From Panicum virgatum (lineage: Eukaryota > Streptophyta > Magnoliopsida > Poales > Poaceae): DNA of 64,000 nucleotides. The position numbers were made by a program, and so were the translations under genes. The notes beneath the pieces are model-generated. The model ran no database searches, was not told where the DNA came from, and was given only the letters and a program-made list of their open reading frames with translations. Location: NCBI RefSeq assembly GCF_016808335.1, contig NC_053143.1, forward strand, positions 50,747,441 to 50,811,440, read 5' to 3'. Of this stretch, positions 49,530 to 60,848 are shown piece by piece. Numbering within the stretch: position 1 is the first letter of the stretch; each line of letters begins with the position of its first letter.

Positions 49530-51171
49530 TCTCTCCATGAGCGCTCTGTGGTGCACAACTGCGCGTTCTTGTTTTCATGGATCTCAATTTGTGGTGGTTG
49601 ATCATGATCACTAACCTGTATGCTGTTCTTCTGAAACTGAAAGGGTTAGTGGAGCAAGAATATGTTCTAAAGTTTTGTGTACTCACTCATGTTTGTCTCT
49701 AGGAATAATATCTCCATCCCGTATTTCAGAATCAAACTGTTCAAGAGCTAGCATGTTGCATCACTTTATCTAAGTGATTGATGCTTTTCAAAATTCCCCT
49801 TCTTTCCGATCAATGAAAATCCTTCTTGTTTTGACGGAACTTGTCAAGAGATTATGATGGTCCTGTTAATGGTATTTCAAGTTTACAACAAAATTCAAGG
49901 CTGAGTTGATGGGGGGAGTTACCTGATTAAATTGTCCGTTTCTAGAGAAATCAAAATTTTACTGTCACTGATTGTTCCACACTAGCATCTATTCTACTGT
50001 TACTAATCACAAGAGAAAAAAAGAAAATGCATGCATTTGCTGAATTTAAGAAAAATTTGCAATGTTTGAAGAAGGATGCCCTTTTGTTATAGTTCAGTGC
50101 TGTCAAAAAAAATATTTTACTACTTACTAATTACCACGCCGCTGTCAACACAGATCTCCATGATAATCGTCGTGGTTGACCTTGATTGCCACAAGTGTTA
50201 CAATAAGATCCGCAAGATTCTATGCCAGCTCCAAGGTAAGAGAAATACTATCATCGAAGCCTCTCTTCAGTAAGATGATTCATCACTGGCTCACTGCAGT
50301 TTGGAAGTGCACACAAATTCGAGCAAAATTTCAGTGCTTCAAAGTTGAAACATCTCTAGGACGATCGCACGAGTTCAATCTAAAATCTGGAATTGTTCGT
50401 GCAGACTGCGAGAGGATCCGGACAATCTCCTTCGACGACAAGAGCAAGACGATCACCATCGTGGGGCCGTTCGACCCGCACAGGCTCGCCTGCAAGCTCC
50501 GTTGCAAGGGCGGCAAGGTGATCAGGGACATCCACATCGTGGACAACCCCGGCGGGAAGCCGCCGCAGAAGATGGCGGAGGCGCCGCCGCCGCCGCCGGC
50601 GAAGAACGGCAAGCCGCCGAAGAACAAGGAGAAGCCCCCCGCTGCTGAGCCGCCACCGCCATCGACGCCGCCACCTGAGCCCGCGCCGGGGCCGCCGCCC
50701 GACATGCCCCCTCCGTCGCCGGCGCACCAGGCTCCGCCCGACCGGGAGGTGTCGGCGATGGTGCCGGCCTTCGTCGAGGAGAAGCCGCCGAAAGCGAGGC
50801 CGGCGGAGCTCGAGCAGCCGCCGATGTCGCCGCCGCGGAAGGAGAGGCCGCCGATGGACTTCCCGCCGCCGGCGTCGCCGGTGAAGGAGAGGCCATCCCC
50901 GGCGCGCCCGCCCTGCAGGCCGGTGGAGCAGGCGGCGGTGGAGTACGTGATACCGACGGTGGAGATCCCGTCGTTGCCGGCGCCGCCGGTGGGGCCGTGC
51001 GGGTGCCCCTGCTGCGCGCCGTGCTACCAGGGCTACTACGAGGCGTGCCGGTGCTGCTGCTGCGGCGGCAGGTTGTACGCGCAGCCGCTGCCGGCGCCGG
51101 CGGGGTGCGGGTACAGAGGCTGCCGGACCTTCAGCGACGAGGACCCCACGGCGGCGTGCACCATCATGTGA
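49464..51171 (+). CDS. Heavy-metal-associated isoprenylated plant protein (HIPP), proline-rich
   Basis: Exons 49464-49475, 50154-50235 and 50405-51171; GT-AG introns; 286 codons. The first exon encodes only MAEK. Residues 5-78 form an HMA fold (ISMIIVVVDLDCHKC...): the CXXC metal-binding pair is C16/C19, and the domain ends IHIVD. A long Pro/Lys/Glu-rich linker (about 85-240) follows, then a Cys-rich segment (CGCPCCAPC, CRCCCCGG) and a C-terminal CTIM, which fits a CaaX farnesylation site. HIPPs bind metals such as Cu, Zn or Cd, or act in stress and pathogen responses, usually at membranes or in the nucleus. The Pro-rich plan resembles the rice Pi21 type. The start is fixed by conservation of ATG GCAGAGAAG|GT in the second copy. 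Frames running through intron 2 are artefacts. Substrate and role are not determined. Confidence 0.9.
49481..49535 (+). repeat. (CT)n at the start of HIPP intron 1
   Basis: A second CT tract starts 5 bp after the 5' splice site. The paralogue has the same arrangement (61865-61932). The tract directly abuts the donor site in both copies. Confidence 0.9.
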
Positions 51172-53922
51172 TGGCTGTCACTTTTCAGTGGAGTCATGGT
51201 AGCAACAAGTTCTGCACAGTGGCCAAATGTCTATGGGAGTTTTAATTTTCAGTGTTTTTTTTGCGTGGATTTAATTGGGGTTTTCAGTGGGTTTTGCACA
51301 GGTTGAAATAAGCATGTTTCACTGATCTGAGAGATTGGTCAAAAAACTATATAGAGTTTATTTTCTTAACGAATCGCATGTATAAATCTCAATGTCAGTT
51401 GTTAACATATGACTGAACACTGAAGATTGTTGTGTTACAGTGCTATGTTGAGTCTGCAAGAGAAACACAAACAGGATCAGATTCTCCTGAAAAGGACTGC
51501 AACCATAAAAGGAGGAAGATGCTTGTGGCTTGTATTCCCTGGACCATTAGCACAAATCTGGAGTAATCATTAGGATGATTCGTCAAAAAAAAAAAGTTTT
51601 CCCATCTTGACAAACTGTCATCAGTCTTTCACCAACTGCCATTTACCAACGTTGTTAACTGCTTACGTGCAGCAAAAGCAGAGTCTCGTCAGAGAACTAG
51701 TCTCTGGAGGAATCCAAGACTGTAATTTATTCACGTTAGACCTACAGTTCAAAAGTTTGGGAGCTCAGCGTCCCTTGAAAATAAACTAGAACAAAAGCTA
51801 GCCAGAGGAATTTGTTCCTGTGATGTGCTGTGAAGCTGAAGCACAGACAAGTGCCTCAATCGTGGCTGTTCGATTCTCAGAGGATCTGGCGGTGCCAAAA
51901 CAAAGAAGCCACACATCATCATCGATGTGCTAGCTAGTTTTTCGTCGATGTAGGTAGAAAGATCTTTGACAGCGAGGATTTGGTCCTTGATCTAGCATCA
52001 TCGATGTCGCGCTGTAAATATTGTGAAAAATCAGTTACTTTGTTTGACTAATGATCAAGCATATAACGATTGCATCAACAGTTCAGTACCAAAGCACAAA
52101 GTTATGATTCTCTCTAACTTCTTCTGCGAATACAATGCGCCCAAGCTAGTCACAAGATGCCTTTATATTATCATACTGTACGTACTAGGCATTTAAAAAC
52201 GAATTATGCTGTATATAACACTAGAAACGGCATCGTTCAATTGGTTTCTTTTTAAGGTGATTAGAGAGCCTCCATTCACCGATTCTCTCTTTTGAGTTCA
52301 AAAGCACACATAGTGGTAAGTTGCTTACAGCTTAGAGCAATAAAGTGATAGCATAATGTGGAGGTTGGGGCTCAGCCAGAAACTACCAAAGAGCTGAAGC
52401 TGCTTGAGATTCCTGCAGGCCGCCATTGTTGACAGGACACCTACAAGAACTGCTCCAATACCAAATCATCGGAGGAAATAACATGTGTGGCACCAAAAAA
52501 CAATTGCATATATTTAGTTTTCTTGCATGATATTGTGGTTATATTGTGCCGCAGGCCACCGACATGGCTTTCCTTGCATGGTAAAAACCAGAGCAATGCG
52601 GCCTACCTACCTTTGGTGCTGCAGAAGGAAATACAGGTCATGTATGCAAGTCACCTCTTAAAAGAAAAGAAGAAAAATGCTTTCAAATTCAAACAGAAAG
52701 AAAAGAAAAAATAAGGCTTATCTTGTGTTGCTTCAATTGTTGTGGTTGATGTTTTATTGGTTCGTGTGCGAGCAAGAGCAATGGCATGTCCACCTCTCTC
52801 TCAAACTATTTAATATCATGAGAAACACCTATAAAAATGTCTGGAAATTATCGTAAGATATTACACATGGTATTGTATCATATTGAAGCAATAATAACAA
52901 ATTCATTTGCGATGTGCTTGTTCCAAAAGAAAAAACATTTGTGTGAGGTGCGATAGCCTTGAGTCTAGGTCATACTATGTATCTTTTGGCATCCTTGTCC
53001 AAAACTTTTAAGAATGCACTAATGATTTATTATTTGGTACTTAATTTATTAATTTCATAGTTTAAAAATGTGAAATAGGTCAGAAAGTACAAGATACCTA
53101 AAACTACTGTGGCCATTGTTGTCTTTTGCAATCCAAAATTCCATAACTCCACACTTATAGTAATTTGATTTGCTCACTAGGTCAACAGCTTATTTCCCTT
53201 CAACTTCTCAAAAACCAAATTATATAATCTAGAAATTTTAATTGGACTATATAACTATATAAGGTGGCCAGGAAGCTAAGAGGACCTTATAGAACAACTA
53301 CCAAGCTCGAAGCTTAGCCGTGAAATGCAGACTCAAAAAACACTAATGTGACCATACGTTCACTCATGGAATAAAGTTTTCATTCCACCCAAAGCTAAGA
53401 CAAGATATGCTGCTCTTGAAACTCTGTAGTGCACACACAGCACGCACAAACAGCCTGAATCCCCAACGCTTCCCATTCCATGCTTGTGGCTTGTATTTGA
53501 CAGGAGGAACTAACAGGAGGAACAGCTTATTGTGCTGTTTTCTGGTGGCAGTGGGGTTTTATAGTGAGGAGCACACGGCTCTGCTGGCGAGGGCACTCAA
53601 CATGATAATAAATGTTGTTTAGCTACAGCCGGACAAGTAGCTGGCCTGTATTTTTTTTTTTCATTCTTTTGCAGACTCTGATTGAAGATGCCGTGGGCCA
53701 CATCCTCGACATTATGGGCTTCAAGTCCGTGCTACTCACTCATCCAACGAACCAAAATTGGGGCTTTTGAGACAGTTATGGGCTTCAGTTTTCACTCGAC
53801 CTGCAGTTAGAAGCCTAGCATCCTGAACCGCTAGATCTACGGCCTAGAATGGATCACCCAGCTTTTGAGACAAGTCCGACTCCAGCAGGCAGCAGGAGGG
53901 CAGCAATCAGCAGCGGCAGCCC
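51172..53922. other. Unassigned intergenic sequence
   Basis: This is the HIPP 3' region and intergenic DNA; no gene or clear element was recognised. 53640-53922 would be upstream flank of the VPS26 fragment before gypsy insertion; the target duplication ACCGAT is at its end (53923-53928). Confidence 0.4.
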
Positions 53923-53928
53923 ACCGAT

Positions 53929-54236
53929 TGTCACGAGACCTGATACAGTCTCTGATACTGCGGTGCGTCGCTTTTCATGGGCTAAGAAGCCGAACCTCTG
54001 GTTAGTGGGCCGGAATGGGCAAAGTAGGAGCAGCCCATGAATGGGCATTGCTGTAGCGTGTTCACGCATGGCTTGTAACATTTAAAGGGAGAGAGAGAGA
54101 ACAAGTCATCTTGGAACTTGTCGGTCTAGGTGGCGGCGAGCTACGGCTCGAGAATTCCGGCGAGTCCAATTCCTCTATACTGTGAACTCGTGAGATATTC
54201 CAACACAAACTCGTAGCAGCTACATCCTGGGTGTCA
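53929..54236 (+). repeat. Gypsy 5' LTR
   Basis: 308 bp, TG...CA ends. It pairs with 59758-60102. Visible differences include a short indel near atactgcggtgcg and several transitions, so the insertion is not recent. Confidence 0.88.
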
Positions 54237-57200
54237 CAAATTGGCATCAAAGCCTAAATCCTATCATTCAGATCTAATCCCCGATCTGAATCCACCTCAC
54301 CACCATCACACCCGGCTGCAAGTTCGGATCGGAGCAATGGCGCCGCCGGTGATGGATTCCATCGCCACCATACTGGCGATGCTGGAGGAGTTAGCCAAGA
54401 AGGTCGATGAGTCGAATCTGAAGGCCGATGACACTAATCGCAAGATTCAATAGCTTACTGATGAGCAGACCGCGGTGAAGGCTTGGAAACCGGCCTAGTG
54501 ACCAAGGTCACCGATCAGCAAATGTCAATATATGATCTGCGACAAAAGGTGGATCTCTTCATCCATGAACTCCCTAAGAAGAAGATCATCGTCGAGGAAG
54601 GGACCACCGAGGGGACGTCCGATCCTGGCCATCTGGGAGCTTCTGCTGATGCAAGGACGTCTAGGCCAGCTGGCTCGGCGATGAAAAACATCACCGGAGT
54701 GTTGGTGCTAGGGTTGTCGCAACACCTGGTGTCACCTCCGGTCACAGGTGCGGATCGGTTCTCCCATTTGACCCCTGTTCCATTTTGTGGTTTAGATTCT
54801 GCATATAATTCCATGAATTCCCATGTTTCATCCTATGGTTGTGCTATGCATCAAATAGAATTCCCTAGATTCAATGGTTCCAATCCTAAGATCTGGTTAA
54901 AGCAATGTGAGAATTACTTTGATGTGTATGCTGTTATGCTTGAATACTCGGTGAAATTAGCCACTATGCACTTCACTTAGTCTGCTGCCTTTTGGCTTCA
55001 GTCCATAGAGATGGATCTGAAGAAGTGTACCTGGTAAGCCCGTAGCAAAGTTGTAGTAGAGAGGTTTGAAACAGACCAGCACAACCATGTCATTAGACAA
55101 TTTTTCCACATCAGACAGTCTGGCTCAGTAGTAGAGTACGTAGAATCGTTTGATGAACTAGTCCATAAACTCCATGCTCATGATCCCTATTTTAATCCTT
55201 CTGTCATCACCAGTTGCTTTGTTGATGGTTTAAGAAATGAGATTAAGGCAGTAGTACTTGTCCATAGACCAAAAGATCTAGATACTGCTAGTTCTTTGGC
55301 AATCTTGCAAGAGGATGTGCTACAAGGATACTCTGGCAAGGAAGTTAAGAAACAAGAGGTTCTCAGTCCAGTCAGGTATTATAACAAGAATGGCAATGAT
55401 CCCATTAATAGAAGTCCTGCAAGTTTCACTCAAGATGACAAAAAATCTCCAAGTTCAGTCAAGATCAAATCTGGCAATGACAAGTTGGCTGCTCTGATGG
55501 CTTATAGAAAAGCCAAAGGTCTTTGTTATAAACATGGATTGAAGTGGGGTCCCCAAGACCAGTGTCTAGAGAATGTTTCTCTACATGTTGTTGAAGAATT
55601 GTGGCAAATGGTAACTGATCAGTCTCCAACCTTATCTCTAGAGGGTTTAGATTCTGATTCAGGGGATGATCTCATGGCCCTGTCAGATCTTGTAGCCAAT
55701 GGTACATATACAGGCAAGACAATCAAATTTCAAGGATACATTCAGCGACACAAGGCCATATTTCTAGTGGACTCTGGTAGTTCTCATACCTTTGTGATTG
55801 CGCAGTTTGCAACCAATCTTCCTAATTGGAAATCTTTGGCTAAACCTATTGGGGTCAAGGTTGCTGATGGAGGAATACTTCAATGTACTCATGAAGTGCA
55901 ATTGTATGATTGTCTTGTTCAGGGAGTTCAGTTCAGAATTCCTTCAAGATATTGCCCCTTAAGTGTTATGATGCCATCTTGAGTATGGATTGGCTGGAGA
56001 TGCACATCCCTATGAATGTGCAGTGGAAACAGAAGTGGAGGTCATTCTGTCATAAAGGGAAAGAGGTCAGACCGCAAGGTTTACAAGCCCAGTGTGCTCA
56101 ATGTTTGCCAATTTCTGGAGATCAGTACTATGCTATGCAAAATCATGACAATATTGTTTGATGAGCCCACTGGTGTGCCTCCTACCAGACCTATGGTGCA
56201 CACAATTCCTTTGATGGCTGGAACTCAACCTTTTTGGCTTAGGCCATGTAGGTATACACTAGCACAAAAAGATAAGATAGAGTAGCAAGTGGCCACTCTA
56301 CTAAAGAATAAAATGATCCAAGAAAGTACTAGTCCCTTTGCATCACCAGTATTGCTAGTAAAAAAGAAAACTGGAGAATGAAGGCTATGTGTTGACTTCA
56401 AAAGGTTGAATGCCTATACTATCAAAAACAAATTCCCACTCCCCATTATAGAGGAGTTATTTAAGAACTGAAAGGAGCTAATTGGTTCACTACACTGGAT
56501 CTGAGGTCTGGGTTCCATTAGATTTTGGTCAGTCCAGAAGATCAGTACAAAACAGCTTTTCAAACCCACTTTGGGCAATTTGAATATAAGGTGATGCCTT
56601 ATGGGCTGACAGGGGCTCCAACCACTTTTCAAGCCATCATGAATCATATTTTGGCACCTCTGCTCAGAAAATCTAGTTGTTTTCATTGATAACATTTTGA
56701 TATATAGCAAGAGCTATGAGAAACACCTGCAACATGTACAACAGGTGTTTTAGCTGCTCCAACAACACCAATTCAAGGTTATGTTGTCAAAATGCTCATT
56801 TGCCCAGCAACAATTGAAGTATCTGGGGCATATTATTAGCGCAGAATGGGTGGCTATAGACCCTGGCAAGATAGCTGATGTTAAAAAATGGCCAGTACCT
56901 ACTTCAGTGAAGGAACTTAGAAGCTTCTTGGGGCTGGGAGGATATTATAGGAGGATTGTCAGAAATTTTGGCATTTTGTCTAAACCTCTAACTGATCTGT
57001 TGAGAAAGGGGCAAATCTTTGCTTGGACTACAGTCATAGATCAGTCCTTTCAAGCTGTCAAGCAAGCATTGACCAGTGCACCAGTGTTAGCTCTCCCTGA
57101 CTTCAACAAGCAGTTTGTGATGAAAACAGATGCTTCAGATAAAGGGATTGGGGCAGTATTACAACAAGAAGGCCACCCATAGCTTATGTCAGTAGAGCTT

Positions 57201-58570
57201 TGGGTCCTAAGAGTCAAGGTTTCTCAACCTATGAGAAGAAGAGTTTGGCTATATGATGGCCATTGACGGCCATTGACCACTGGAGATCTTATTTGCAGCC
57301 AGCCGAATTTCTTATCCAAACTAACCAAAGAAGTCTCATACATTTTGATGGTCAGAGATTAAATTCTTATTGGCAACAAAAGGCTATGACTAAACTTTTG
57401 GGTCTATAGTACAAAATCTGCTATAAGAAAGGCTCTACAAACAATGCTACAGATGCTTTGTCTAGAGTATCTCATGGTGGTTTTGCTGAACTCCTGACTG
57501 TGACTATAGCACAACCTGTTTGGTTAAAAAATCTACAAGCCAGTTATCAGGACGGTGAGGAGGCTCAGCAGTTATTGACCAGCTTACTACTCACACCAGT
57601 TCAGGTCAAGTTTAGCTTGAATCAAGGCATCATTAAGTACAAGGGCAGGATCTAGTTGGCTCACTGTGTACTTTTGCAGAAGCAACTGATGGAAGCTTTA
57701 CATGCTAGTCCGATTGGGGGTCACTCAAGATTCTTGGTCACTTATACTAGGACCAAGAAATTGTTCTATTGGCCACAAATGAAGCAACAGATTCAGTGTT
57801 TTGTTGCACCCTGTGCAATATGCCAGCAAGCCAAAACTGAAAGGGTCCCTTGCCCAGGACTTTTACAACCTCTGGAAATACCCAAACAAGCTTGGCAAGT
57901 AGTCACCATTGACTTTATTGAAGGGCTGCCAGTGTCTTCCTCTTATAATTGTATCCTTGTTGTGGTTGACAAATTTTCCATGTACTCTCACTTTCTCAAA
58001 CTGAAACATCCTTTCATTGCCCTCAAGGTGGCACAACTGTACATGGACAATATTTACAAGTTACATGGTATGCCACTTGCCTTGGTTTTTGATAGGGGCA
58101 AAATTTTCACTAGTCAATTATGGCAAGTGTTATTCAAATTTTTTGGAACTCAGTTGAGGATGAGCTCTGCATATCACCCCCAAAGTGATGGCCAAACTAA
58201 ACGAGTGAGCCAAAGTGTGGAGGCTTATCTCAGGTGTTTCATTCATGCTTGTCCTGCTAAATGGTCTCAGTGGTTGGCCTTAGCAGAATTCTGGTATAAC
58301 ACTAATCTGCACTATGCTCTCAACAAGTTCCCTTTTGAAGTACTGTATGGCCATTCACCTCGCCATTTTGGCCTTGAGGACGTTGATTCTTGTCCAGTTA
58401 CTGATTTGGGGGAGTGGCTTAAAGAAAGGAAGGGAATGACTGAACTGTTATAATACCAGTTAATGCGGGTTCAGCAATGCATGAAAAGCCAAGCACATTG
58501 TGACATCCTGACTCAGGGCTTAATAGGATTAATAGGAGACTCATACCAACAAGTTGCAACTTCTTTTTCA

Positions 58571-58666
58571 GAAGCCGGTCTCGAAAGAACTCCGAGGTTA
58601 AGCGTGCTTGGCCTGGAGCAATTTCGGGATGGGTGACCGACCAGGAAATACTTTTTGGTTGCGCAC
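58571..58666 (+). other. 5S rRNA-derived segment in Cassandra 5' LTR
   Basis: Contains agaactccgaggttaagc, gtgcttgg and gggatgggtgacc, in 5S order and spacing. The pol III A-box region and C-box-like GGATGGGTGACC are intact. This is not a 5S gene: the 5' third of 5S is missing and it lies inside an LTR. Confidence 0.9.
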
Positions 58667-58923
58667 GAGTGAGGACAAAGTGTGCAGAAAAGATATGTGT
58701 TGGTCTGTGAGGGCAGTCTATGACCTAGTTAAGCTGCCAGATGTAAGCGGGCCAGGCCTCGGGGAGGCGGGATGTTACTGAATGGTATCAGAGCCGACTC
58801 GCGGTTTCACGAGCACGTACGGGCGTATGTGCGCGGGCATGAGCACGGGCGCGTAGGGTCGCAGATGCCACCGGCATGTGGACGGGCGCGTGGCGGGTTA
58901 GTGCGCGGGCATCTGGGATGCGC

Positions 58924-59030
58924 CATTGGCACTGGACCCACGAACGTGGCACAGAGACCATTGGCACTGGATGCATGGACGTGGCACATGGGCCGTTGGC
59001 ACTTGACGTACGGAACGTGGCTAAGAGAGG
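58924..59030 (+). repeat. Three ~35-bp tandem repeats in the Cassandra interior
   Basis: Units share TTGGCACTGGA-n(7)-ACGTGGC and start near 58924, 58959 and 58994. Cassandra interiors are non-coding; the triplication may be specific to this copy or subfamily. Confidence 0.75.
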
Positions 59031-59159
59031 ACGTTCCTGGCTTGAGATTGACCAACGAGGACATCGGTCTCTTAAGGGGGTGAGTATGTGACATCCCGAC
59101 TCAGGACTTAATAGGATTAATAGGAGACTCATACCAACAAGTTGTAACTTCTTTTTCAG

Positions 59160-59254
59160 AAGCCAGTCTCGAAAGAACTCCGAGGTTAAGCATGCTTGGC
59201 CTGGAGCAATTTTGGGATGGGTGATCGACCGGGAAATACTTCCAGGTTGCGCAC
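59160..59254 (+). other. 5S rRNA-derived segment in Cassandra 3' LTR
   Basis: As in the 5' LTR, but with gcATGcttgg for gcGTGcttgg and GGGTGATC for GGGTGACC. Both changes are C/G to T/A transitions in pol III promoter positions. Confidence 0.85.
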
Positions 59255-59757
59255 GAGTGAGGACAAAGTGTGCAGAAAAGACATGTGTTGGTCTGTGAGG
59301 GCAGTCTATGTCCTAGTTAAGCTGCCAAATATAAGCGGGCCCGGCCTCGGGGAGGCGGCACGTTACACACATAAACATCGCTCTAAAAGAACTTTTGCTG
59401 TGGGAGTTAAAGTTTGGCTCAAACTTCAGCCTTATGTTCAGACGTCTGTGGCATGTAGAGCCAGTCACAAATTGGCTTTCAAATACTTTGGCCCCTATGA
59501 GGTGGAAGGCAAGATTGGATCGATGTCATATAAGCTCAAATTACCAGCCAAAAGCACTATGCATCCTGTCTTTCATGTCTTGCTCTTGAAAAAGGTGGCC
59601 GTCTGAAGAACAAGAGGAATCGTGCTGTCACTCAACTGCTCATCAAGTGGAAAGGGTGGCCGGCTGAATTAGCCACCTGGGAAGATGGAGATGTCATTAT
59701 GCCTCGCCTTTCTTCTGCAATGACTTGCGGACAAGCCGTTATTCAAGCATGGGGGGA

Positions 59758-59934
59758 TGTCACGAGACCTGATACAATCTCTAATGCTGTCTCTGGTATT
59801 GCGATGTGTTGCTCTTCGCGGGCCAAGAAGCCGAACGGTCTGGTTAGTGGGCCGGAATGGGCAAATTAGGAGCGGCCCATGAACGGACGTTGTTGTAGCG
59901 TGTTCACGCACGGCTTGTAATGTTTGAAGGGAGA

Positions 59935-59970
<36 letters not shown>

Positions 59971-60102
59971 CAAGTCGTCTTGGAACTCGTCGGTCTTGGT
60001 GGCGGCGAGCTACGACTCGAGAATTCCTGCGAGTCCAATTCCTCTATACCATGAACTCGTGAGACATTCCAATACAAACTCGTAGCTACATCTTGAGTGT
60101 CA
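59758..60102 (+). repeat. Gypsy 3' LTR
   Basis: 345 bp; contains an expanded (GA)n run that is short in the 5' LTR (agggagagagagagaac). Followed by t and the target duplication ACCGAT. Confidence 0.88.
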
Positions 60103-60245
60103 TACCGATCCCCTGACCCCAACGGAGACGATGAGCATCAAGACGCCGGCGATCTCCACCTCCTCCTCCCCCGACGCCGGCGACCCTGCTCCGCCTCTTC
60201 CTCCGGGATCATCGCTCAACTCTATCTCCTGACTCGGAAGCAGCC

Positions 60246-60848
60246 ATGGTAACCACCGCACTCGCATATGATCTTGAGTCCTTAACTGCTCGCTAGTACT
60301 CGATGCCCCCCCCCCCAAGATTGCATCTTTAGCACCGTTGGATGCGTAGAGCTATGGGTGCTTAGATCCTGCTCTGATTCCCACTGTATCTGGTCCAGAA
60401 TTGCATCATCGGCGCCTTCAACCTGCCCTACGACATCTTCGTGATCTTCTCCGATGAGAGGACCAGGAAGCAGGTGCGGTCCAGTCCTCTGCATTTTCTT
60501 GATTCTTCAAGTTAGTGTCACAAATTTGTGTCAGACTGGCTGCTGGATTGATTGATTCGACGGTCTTGTCATTGATTGATTCGACGGTCTTGTCATTCTT
60601 GCAGGTGACAATTAAGAAAGACAACGGGAAGGCGGCCATGGTGCCAGCCTTCCAGAGCCTGGACACCATCGCTGGAGAGGTAGTGCCAGTGTGTTTTTGA
60701 TGCGTGCTTATTCTGGTATGTGAACTTGTGATGCTGAGTGTTGCGTAAAATTTGTGATGAATTGGTGGTGATCAGGTGTCCATTGCTCCAGTCCCCGGTA
60801 AAAGGCGCGAGCGCACTAGTATTAAGATCGAGCTGCTGGGTCAGATAG
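60246..60848 (+). pseudogene. VPS26: VPS26 retromer subunit, 5' gene fragment
   Basis: Exons: ATG alone (60246-60248), 60399-60473, 60605-60679 and 60776-60848. All junctions are GT-AG, and the joined frame stays open for ~83 codons. The peptide NCIIGAFNLP...IFSDERTRKQ, KKDNGKAAMVPAFQSLDTIAGE, VSIAPVPGKR...IKIELLGQI is the N-terminal arrestin-like part of VPS26, which with VPS35 and VPS29 forms the endosomal retromer core. The fourth exon ends exactly where the family continues (…ELYFDRG), but no further exon is found before 61018, where the HIPP-upstream duplication begins. VPS26 is ~300 residues, so about three quarters is missing. Several conserved positions are altered. A 33-codon upstream ORF (60131-60232) precedes the start. 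Likely a non-functional captured or duplicated fragment. Confidence 0.85.

Larger units (their letters stand above)
48560..50100. repeat. Segmental duplication, copy 1 (HIPP upstream region to intron 1)
   Basis: Matches ~61018-63376 in the same orientation. The match runs from tttctataaaagcaggg through gatgcaccaatgggcag, the promoter, CT-rich 5' UTR, the first coding exon and most of intron 1, to gatgcccttttgttat. The second copy is longer because an 0.8-kb retroposon was inserted in it. Confidence 0.85.
58499..59367 (+). mobile_element. Complete Cassandra TRIM retrotransposon
   Basis: LTRs 58499-58779 and 59087-59367, each 281 bp, start TGTGACATCC. Both are flanked by CACAT (58494-58498 and 59368-59372), a 5-bp target duplication. 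A perfect primer binding site TGGTATCAGAGCC (58783-58795) and a purine tract ttaaggggg (59072-59080) bound a 307-bp non-coding interior. Each LTR carries a segment homologous to the 3' two thirds of plant 5S rRNA, the defining feature of Cassandra. There is no coding capacity; mobility depends on another element's proteins. By eye I count about 19 differences between the LTRs, mostly transitions. Confidence 0.95.
54337..59740 (+). pseudogene. Gypsy gag-pol polyprotein (defective)
   Basis: Order: gag (54337-55600; a QIEFPRFNGSNPKIWLKQCE block), a decayed CCHC (CYKHGLKWGPQDQC), aspartic protease with LVDSGSSHTFV (~55770), reverse transcriptase (56200-56720; VTxxRPMVHTIPL, TLDLRSG, PYGLTGAPTTFQ; the YVDD region has become a DN- remnant), RNase H (57060-57180; DASDKGIGAVLQQ), integrase zinc finger and core (57660-58450; HxxxGHS, CAICQQAK, FIEGLP, FDRGKIFTS, a YHPQSDGQTKR block). 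After the Cassandra insertion (58499-59367) comes the C-terminal part with HKLAFKYFGPYEV and a chromodomain-like LIKWKGWPAELATWED. At least a dozen stops or frameshifts. The chromodomain-like end suggests a plant chromovirus-like lineage, tentatively. Confidence 0.85.
53929..60103 (+). mobile_element. Ty3-gypsy LTR retrotransposon, split by a Cassandra TRIM
   Basis: LTRs 53929-54236 and 59758-60102 both start TGTCACGAGACCTGATAC and end in GTGTCA. ACCGAT flanks the element on both sides (53923-53928, 60104-60109). The primer binding site ttggcatcaaagcc (54240-54253) is a variant initiator-tRNA-Met site. The purine tract tggggggA precedes the 3' LTR. Coding sequence has many stops. The 3' LTR has gained a (GA)n tract (59936-59970), explaining its greater length. 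It sits ~140 bp upstream of the VPS26-like start codon, so it split that fragment's 5' region. Confidence 0.9.

Noticed and set aside
49345..49686. Minus-strand open frame rich in Arg-Glu repeats.
   Set aside because: It is the translation of the GA side of the CT microsatellites in the HIPP leader and intron.
50176..50404. An upstream extension of the HIPP frame through intron 2.
   Set aside because: The frame is open by chance. GT-AG splicing joins HMA-domain codons exactly (CQLQ-D-CERI), while the read-through peptide disrupts the fold.
58571..59254. Two possible 5S rRNA genes.
   Set aside because: Both lack the 5' third of 5S, lie at the same place in the two LTRs of a TRIM element, and are explained as Cassandra 5S-derived modules.
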